A stretch of DNA of 64,000 bases from NCBI GenBank assembly GCA_009995045.1, contig JAACQG010000006.1, positions 164,448-228,447 of the forward strand, given 5' to 3'. The notes beneath the pieces are model-generated. The model worked only from the letters and a program-made list of their open reading frames with translations. It did no database searches and had not been told where the DNA came from. The position numbers and the translations under genes were made by a program. Every line of letters starts with the position of its first letter. Position 1 is the first letter of the stretch. Of this stretch, positions 59,361-64,000 are shown in pieces. Origin of the DNA: Alphaproteobacteria bacterium. GTDB taxonomy: Bacteria > Pseudomonadota > Alphaproteobacteria > Micavibrionales > Micavibrionaceae.

Positions 59361-60269
59361 ATGGAATATAAGGTAGCAGCGCTCTACAAGTTTATGCCCA
59401 TCGAAGATATCGCAGCCCTTCGCGCGAAAATCTATACCTTCACCGATTCAAATGTGCCCTCAATTTGCGGCACGCTCCTCATAGCACCCGAGGGCATAAA
59501 CGGCACAATCGCTGCACATCCCGATGATATGGCCACCATGGTAAAATTCATGGACGAAACACTCGGTATCACCGAAGGGACAAAAGCCTGTGAATTCAAA
59601 TACTCCTACGCCTCAAAACAACCCTTCAATCGCTTTAAAGTCCGCAAGAAAAAAGAGCTCATCACCCTGCGCAAACCCGAAGCAAACCCCAGCGAAAAAG
59701 TCGGCGAATATGTCGAGCCAAAAGACTGGAATGCTCTCATCAATGACCCAGAAGTTCTCCTCCTAGATACCCGCAATGACTATGAAACAAAAGTTGGAAC
59801 CTTTGATGGCGCGGTTGATCCCGACACAAAAATATTTACCGAACTACCCGAATGGATCGAACAAAACCTTGATCCCAACATACACAAAAAAGTCGCAATG
59901 TACTGCACTGGCGGTATCCGCTGTGAAAAAGCATCCAGCTATATGCTCGATAAAGGCTTTGAAAATGTTTATCATCTCAAAGGGGGCATCCTTCAATATC
60001 TCGAAGAAATCCCTGCTGAGCAAAGCAAATGGAAAGGCGATTGTTTCGTATTCGATCAACGCGTATCCGTTGGCCACGGATTAGAAGAAGGCGACTGGAA
60101 AGTCTGCCATGCCTGCCGCGAACCCTTAAGCGCCGATGATGCAAAGCGCAAGGAATTCGAACACGGAATCTCTTGCCATCACTGCATCGACACACTAACA
60201 CCAGAGCGCGAACACGCGCTGCGCTCCCGACAGAAACATTACGCTGATCGTTACGGCGAAGCGTCATAA
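59361..60269 (+). CDS. trhO: tRNA uridine(34) hydroxylase TrhO (YceA)
   Basis: A 302-residue protein of the rhodanese-containing YceA family that hydroxylates U34 of some tRNAs to ho5U. The N-terminal domain (ALYKFMPIEDIAALRAKI, LLIAPEGINGTIA) is followed by a rhodanese domain with the catalytic cysteine in MYCTGGIRCEKAS, and a C-terminal cysteine cluster (CHACREPL, CHHC). Six bases separate it from the next gene, so the two are one operon. Confidence 0.9.
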   Translation: MEYKVAALYKFMPIEDIAALRAKIYTFTDSNVPSICGTLLIAPEGINGTIAAHPDDMATMVKFMDETLGITEGTKACEFKYSYASKQPFNRFKVRKKKELITLRKPEANPSEKVGEYVEPKDWNALINDPEVLLLDTRNDYETKVGTFDGAVDPDTKIFTELPEWIEQNLDPNIHKKVAMYCTGGIRCEKASSYMLDKGFENVYHLKGGILQYLEEIPAEQSKWKGDCFVFDQRVSVGHGLEEGDWKVCHACREPLSADDAKRKEFEHGISCHHCIDTLTPEREHALRSRQKHYADRYGEAS

Positions 60270-60275
60270 AAACAA

Positions 60276-60917
60276 ATGCCACACCCAATCCTATACAGCT
60301 TCCGTCGCTGCCCCTACGCCATGCGTGCACGACTTGCTTTATATGCCGCGAATATCAACGTAGAGATTCGCGAGATTGTCCTTCGCGATAAACCCGAGCA
60401 TATGCTGGAGATATCCCCGAAGGGCACAGTCCCCGTCCTTATGCTGGGCGACGGCACGATCATTGATGAAAGCCTAGACATCATGATCTACGCACTGGGT
60501 CGCCAAGACCCCGATGAATGGCTTTGCGAAGACGAAGAAACAACAGATTTTTTAATCAAAAGAAACGATAGTGAATTTAAATACGCTCTGGATCGTTATA
60601 AATATCCGAATCGATATCCAGATGAAAATTGCTCGGACATGTTCGACCGCGGCGCTGAAATCCTGCACAATCTAAACGCGCGCATCGATAAAAACGGAGC
60701 GTTGGTTGACGACTATAACACCCTCGCTGATTACGCAATCTTCCCGTTTATCCGCCAATTCGTCAATACAGACAAAGATCGCTTCCATGCGCTAAACCTA
60801 AAGCCATTAGAAAAATGGCTAAACACGCACCTGAAAAGTCCGCTTTTCAATGCCATCATGGAAAAATACAAACCATGGCAACCTGAAGACCCGGCGATCA
60901 TATTCGGTCATAAATGA
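60276..60917 (+). CDS. Glutathione S-transferase-like protein
   Basis: A 213-residue protein with a thioredoxin-type N-domain (ILYSFRRCPYAMRARLAL, a CPYAM redox-site form) and a helical GST C-domain. It keeps the PVL motif (GTVPVLMLGDGTIIDES). It may conjugate or reduce a glutathione substrate; the substrate is unknown. It follows trhO closely and ends just before the convergent anti-sigma gene. Confidence 0.82.
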   Translation: MPHPILYSFRRCPYAMRARLALYAANINVEIREIVLRDKPEHMLEISPKGTVPVLMLGDGTIIDESLDIMIYALGRQDPDEWLCEDEETTDFLIKRNDSEFKYALDRYKYPNRYPDENCSDMFDRGAEILHNLNARIDKNGALVDDYNTLADYAIFPFIRQFVNTDKDRFHALNLKPLEKWLNTHLKSPLFNAIMEKYKPWQPEDPAIIFGHK

Positions 60918-60924
60918 ACTATCA

Positions 60925-61269
60925 TTAAAGATAGTCATCTGCGCCAAACAAATCGTCCACATAAAACGCCAGCGAAACATCACCAACATCCTGCGCACCG
61001 TTATCGGATATATTCACAATATCCCCGCTAAACACGCCAAGGCCAATCGCCAACAACAAAAACACACCAAGCGCCAATGCCGGTTGCGGCATCATAAGCT
61101 TTTCCGTGACGCGGCTAAACCAATCGCCGATAACAAAACGCGACTTACCTTGTGCCATATTTCCTTGCGGGATATTTTTGCTCGCCTCAATAATCCTATG
61201 CGACATATTGCTTGGCGCATCGGGTACATCCCGTCTCTTTAATAACATCTCAAATTCATGATCATCCAT
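60925..61269 (-). CDS. Putative anti-sigma factor with one membrane segment
   Basis: A 114-residue protein. A short cytoplasmic part (MDDHEFEMLLKRRDVPDAPSN...) is followed by one membrane segment near 65-85 (ALALGVFLLLAIGLGVFSG) and a small periplasmic end. The start overlaps the sigma gene stop by eight bases (ATGGATGA). This pairing and the topology are typical of anti-sigma factors, but no zinc or known anti-sigma motif is visible, so the role is inferred from position. Confidence 0.65.
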   Translation of the reverse strand: MDDHEFEMLLKRRDVPDAPSNMSHRIIEASKNIPQGNMAQGKSRFVIGDWFSRVTEKLMMPQPALALGVFLLLAIGLGVFSGDIVNISDNGAQDVGDVSLAFYVDDLFGADDYL

Positions 61270-61837
61270 AACTAACCCTCCCCGCTTCATTGTTTTCAAA
61301 CTTGCCCTTAAGCGCCCCCTTCGCTCGCATGACCAGCGACTCAAGCGCCTTAACACCAACCCCTAAAATCTCCGCAGCTTCCTTATTACTCAACCCTTCA
61401 TAGACACAAAGGTTAAGCGCCAATTTCTGTCTCTCCGGTAATGCCTGTATTGCCGCCTCAAGCGCATCTTGCTGCTCATTGTGCACCATAACATCATCCG
61501 CCAAATCGGCCTTATCCGCCATCAAATCAATCACATCAGGATTGCTTTGCGGCTTTTTCTTACGCGCCGCATCAATACCAACATTCGTTACAACCCGATA
61601 AAACCACGTCGTAAACTTAACACCTTTGCTCGCATCAAAACCCTGCGGCTTTGTCCATAATTTCAAAAAAGCATCCTGCACAATGTCTTCCGCTTCAACA
61701 GGATTGCCGCAAACACGATAAGCCGCCGCAAAGAACATTTGCATATGCCGCTCAACAAGGCAGGCAAAAGCCTGATGATCACCGCCACATATGTGCGCCA
61801 TCAGGCTTTCATCACTCAATGTTTTATGATCAACCAT
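61262..61837 (-). CDS. ECF-type RNA polymerase sigma factor
   Basis: A 191-residue group 4 sigma factor. Region 2 (FFAAAYRVCGNPVEAEDIVQDAFLKLW) and region 4 (LPERQKLALNLCVYEGLSNKEAAEILGVGVKALESLVMRAK) are intact. It lies between an EF-hand protein (9-base gap) and a membrane anti-sigma candidate, so the three are probably one operon and the sigma factor may control itself. Signal and regulon are unknown. Confidence 0.92.
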   Translation of the reverse strand: MVDHKTLSDESLMAHICGGDHQAFACLVERHMQMFFAAAYRVCGNPVEAEDIVQDAFLKLWTKPQGFDASKGVKFTTWFYRVVTNVGIDAARKKKPQSNPDVIDLMADKADLADDVMVHNEQQDALEAAIQALPERQKLALNLCVYEGLSNKEAAEILGVGVKALESLVMRAKGALKGKFENNEAGRVSYG

Positions 61838-61846
61838 ATTGATGGT

Positions 61847-62167
61847 TTAATCCTTTTTCACGTCATCACGTTTTTCTTTGCGCTCTTGGAAACGCTCTTT
61901 CATTTCGGCGCGTCTCTTTTCATGCGCAGCCTTTGCTTCTTCTTTGGTGATTTTGTTATCACCGTCTGTATCCATCTCTGAAAAACGATCCGTTGCGTGG
62001 CTGATAAATTCATCCTTTGAAATCGCGCCATCACCATTGGTATCGTGCTTTTCAAACATTTTCGCGCCGCGATCGCCACGATCACCTTTATCACCATGAT
62101 GATCCGCCAAAGCAGGCATCGCACCAAAAGCCATAGCAAACACACTTAACATCAAAATCTTCTTCAT
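61847..62167 (-). CDS. Exported EF-hand protein
   Basis: A 106-residue periplasmic protein. A signal peptide (cleavage ALA|D, about residue 21) is followed by two EF-hands: HDTNGDGAISKDE and MDTDGDNKITKEE, then a very basic-acidic helical tail. The start ATG at 62167 gives the signal peptide. It should bind calcium. It is upstream of the ECF sigma gene, so it could sense calcium or protein stress for that system; this is inference. Confidence 0.85.
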   Translation of the reverse strand: MKKILMLSVFAMAFGAMPALADHHGDKGDRGDRGAKMFEKHDTNGDGAISKDEFISHATDRFSEMDTDGDNKITKEEAKAAHEKRRAEMKERFQERKEKRDDVKKD

Positions 62168-62275
62168 TTTAAAGTCCTTCTCTAATAATTGAACAACACA
62201 CAATCATAGCATGTTGTAGTCCTGATACGGTGATATCAGAAGAAACCTTCGCTTATATGATAAAAAATTATTAAA

Positions 62276-63154
62276 TTATCGCGCAACGATATCAAAAACA
62301 ACGCGATGACCGCGCTCACCTGACGGCTTAAACGCCTTTTGGTAAGCTAGCTTGCCCGGTGCATTCAAAGCAACCTTAACAACGGCGCCAGAACTGCCCG
62401 TCTTGCCACTATACCCCGCAACCAAACCTTTATCTGCGAGATAATCTTGTGATGACGCCCCCCACGCAACGTCAGCCATCTTCACAACCAACGTTTTATT
62501 ATCATCTTCAAAATAAGTATGAAAACGCGTTTTATCCGTCACATCAAACACAATCCTAGTCTTGCCTGGATGCTGCCCAACGCGGACGCCACTCACACGC
62601 GCCCCCGACGCAACGGCGGTTTTAGGCATTTTTGCATCAGCAACATTATCCGCCTTCGGCTCAATAGGTTTACTCAGCGCATCTTGGCGCGCCTTGTGTT
62701 TTGCCAAAATCGTCTCAACATATGTCTTCGCATTGTTTTGCTTATTAATTGGGCCATCTTCAATCTTCAAACCTTTAGGCGCCCCAATCCCAGCCACATC
62801 AGCTAGTTTATCTGGATCGGCCTCCACACGTACAGTACGCGAGTGCAGCTTTTCATGCGCCTTATACTCCTCAACTGTTTTTGAGAACTTGTTCTTACGA
62901 TTAATCTTTTGTGGGTTAACATCGCTGCGCGCCAACATATGCTGTTCAATCGGTGAAAGAACACGATCCTCATCCACAATCGCAACGTCACCATCTCCAC
63001 CAAGCAAATCCTCAGACGTCTCAATAGCTGGCGGTCTCGCGAGCGACGCATCAACCGAAGCGCCTCCATTTTGCGTAGCTTGACACCCACCAAGCACAAA
63101 CAAACTGGTCACAAATAAACAATAGACGGGGCGAATAGAAACCAAACGCGGCAT
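62276..63154 (-). CDS. AMIN-domain lipoprotein
   Basis: A 292-residue lipoprotein (lipobox FVLGGC). After a linker rich in Asp and Lys, an AMIN domain at about 185-292 (SGVRVGQHPGKTRIVFDVTDKTRFHTYFEDDNKTL) makes up the C-terminus. AMIN domains target proteins to peptidoglycan or to the secretin pore. No amidase or secretin domain is attached. It may help place envelope machinery. Confidence 0.78.
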   Translation of the reverse strand: MPRLVSIRPVYCLFVTSLFVLGGCQATQNGGASVDASLARPPAIETSEDLLGGDGDVAIVDEDRVLSPIEQHMLARSDVNPQKINRKNKFSKTVEEYKAHEKLHSRTVRVEADPDKLADVAGIGAPKGLKIEDGPINKQNNAKTYVETILAKHKARQDALSKPIEPKADNVADAKMPKTAVASGARVSGVRVGQHPGKTRIVFDVTDKTRFHTYFEDDNKTLVVKMADVAWGASSQDYLADKGLVAGYSGKTGSSGAVVKVALNAPGKLAYQKAFKPSGERGHRVVFDIVAR

Positions 63155-63323
63155 ATCTTTAAGTCCTGATAATGATCAAACGCACCATGCGGAAAGAACG
63201 AGTTGAACAACTCTAAAAATATAATACCGCATTTCACCCCCTCATAACAAGTCCCACCAAAAGATGAAATCACCACACAACCTTAAAGAAAAATTAATCA
63301 TTTTAGCCAAGAATGAAATCACG

Positions 63324-63923
63324 ATGAATAAATATAACAACAACACATTCAAACAAAACGCACTAGCAGCCCTAGAAACCGCCCTCTTCCTAAAAAAGGG
63401 CGCAAAGCGCTTCTCGAGTGATAGCAAAAGCCTGAAGCAATCATTCTTGCTTCCTATCATGCTTTTGCCCATCACACTTATCATCGTTTTTTACGCACAC
63501 CCTGATGGCAAGCTAGCAGACGGAGCAACACAAATCCTTGCAATCATTTACACATTGCGCCTCTTTATCTATTTGGGATTATTTTTGGGGTTTGTATACC
63601 TCATGACAAAATCAATGGACAGAGCCGAAGATTTCAAACGCTTCGCCACCGCCAATAATTGGCTAACTCTGCCCGCTGCTGGCGCAATGCTGCCCCTGTT
63701 ATGTTTATTCCTAAACGGCTCGCACTCATGGGCAGAAATATATCCAATGATGGTGGTTGTCACGCTGTATGCATATGCATACACCGCTTTCATGGCAACT
63801 TATGTATTGCGTATCCCTTATGAGCTGGCTGGCTTTATTGCTATCGCAGGCATGGCAATCCATCAATCATCGCTCACCGCCCTCAAATGGGCCGCAGTGC
63901 AAACGATCACGCTCATTTCTTAA
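63324..63923 (+). CDS. Inner-membrane protein of unknown function
   Basis: A 200-residue protein with about four to five hydrophobic segments (roughly 42-60, 72-98, 115-132, 143-163, 170-195) after a basic N-terminal part (NALAALETALFLKKGAKRFSSDSKSLKQ). An in-frame ATG at 63264 would add 20 residues. I do not recognise a named family, although the ALAALETALFLKKG... start followed by membrane segments resembles small Yip1-like proteins. Its stop overlaps the next convergent gene. Confidence 0.6.
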   Translation: MNKYNNNTFKQNALAALETALFLKKGAKRFSSDSKSLKQSFLLPIMLLPITLIIVFYAHPDGKLADGATQILAIIYTLRLFIYLGLFLGFVYLMTKSMDRAEDFKRFATANNWLTLPAAGAMLPLLCLFLNGSHSWAEIYPMMVVVTLYAYAYTAFMATYVLRIPYELAGFIAIAGMAIHQSSLTALKWAAVQTITLIS

Positions 63924-64000
63924 TCATCTCAGAAAACAGCCCAATATAGCGATCAGGAACAGTCGAGTAGGCCATATGCGCCAATAACGCGACAATCCAA
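63913..64000 (-). CDS. C-terminal end of an unidentified protein (partial)
   Basis: A reverse-strand frame enters from the right edge and stops at a TGA at 63913-63915. It gives 28 residues ending DRYIGLFSEMIKK. The 11-base overlap with the membrane protein is convergent. Nothing more can be said about it. Confidence 0.45.
   Translation of the reverse strand, partial: WIVALLAHMAYSTVPDRYIGLFSEMIKK

Overview
The window looks like chromosomal DNA of an alphaproteobacterium with moderate GC content. The evidence is gene content and order: a CpdR-type receiver next to a tRNA, a complete Tad/Cpa pilus locus with Flp pilins, HisZ beside PurA, a pal-cpoB-tilS-ftsH-(x)-glmM block, an rsmI/yraN pair divergent from an LpoA-like lipoprotein, and divergent katG/oxyR. 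The exact order cannot be read from sequence alone; a Micavibrio- or Rhodospirillales-like lineage is a guess. I saw no insertion sequence, prophage, integrase, CRISPR array or rRNA.

Layout. 1-4.6 kb: tail of an unknown gene, a cation-diffusion transporter, a 3-hydroxybutyrate dehydrogenase and a large FecR-domain surface or secreted protein. 4.6-7.6 kb: glpD-glpK. 7.7-12.4 kb: a hybrid histidine kinase with a single-domain response regulator, divergent from a large YjbH-type envelope protein. 12.6-16.6 kb: an exported propeller-like protein coupled to rluD, a GT4 glycosyltransferase and cpdR. 16.6-19.1 kb: tRNA-Val(GAC) with two unusual bases, then a preQ1-I riboswitch and queC-queD-queE-queF, which make preQ1 for queuosine. 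19.2-33.1 kb: the Tad pilus locus in several blocks (cpaC-N-like protein and tadD; cpaB-C-D-E-F-tadB-tadC; cpaA; two Flp pilins; TadE, TadE, TadG with a vWA domain). 33.1-35.8 kb: a terminator-bounded pair made of a small membrane protein and a tail-anchored pseudokinase. 35.9-48.3 kb, all on the minus strand: rsmI, yraN, a BON lipoprotein, a SirB1 protein, pal, cpoB, tilS, ftsH, a cysteine-less thioredoxin-fold candidate, glmM, hisZ and purA. 48.3-54.5 kb: LpoA-like lipoprotein, RimK-like ATP-grasp ligase, a TetR regulator with a nested palindrome in its promoter, glyoxalase, MscS channel and two unknown small genes. 54.5-59.3 kb: a peroxide-defence group (ahpD, ahpC, katG, oxyR). 59.3-64 kb: trhO, a GST-like protein, an EF-hand/ECF sigma/anti-sigma operon, an AMIN-domain lipoprotein and a membrane protein.

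How it fits together. Most of the window serves the cell envelope: pilus assembly, peptidoglycan precursors and their regulation, outer-membrane lipoproteins and FtsH quality control. A second theme is tRNA modification (queuosine, tilS, trhO). A third is oxidative stress. The most unusual items are the pseudokinase pair, the tRNA with C33, a 13-base AT-rich motif found four times (three between genes), the evenly spaced cysteines in TadG and the EF-hand/ECF operon.
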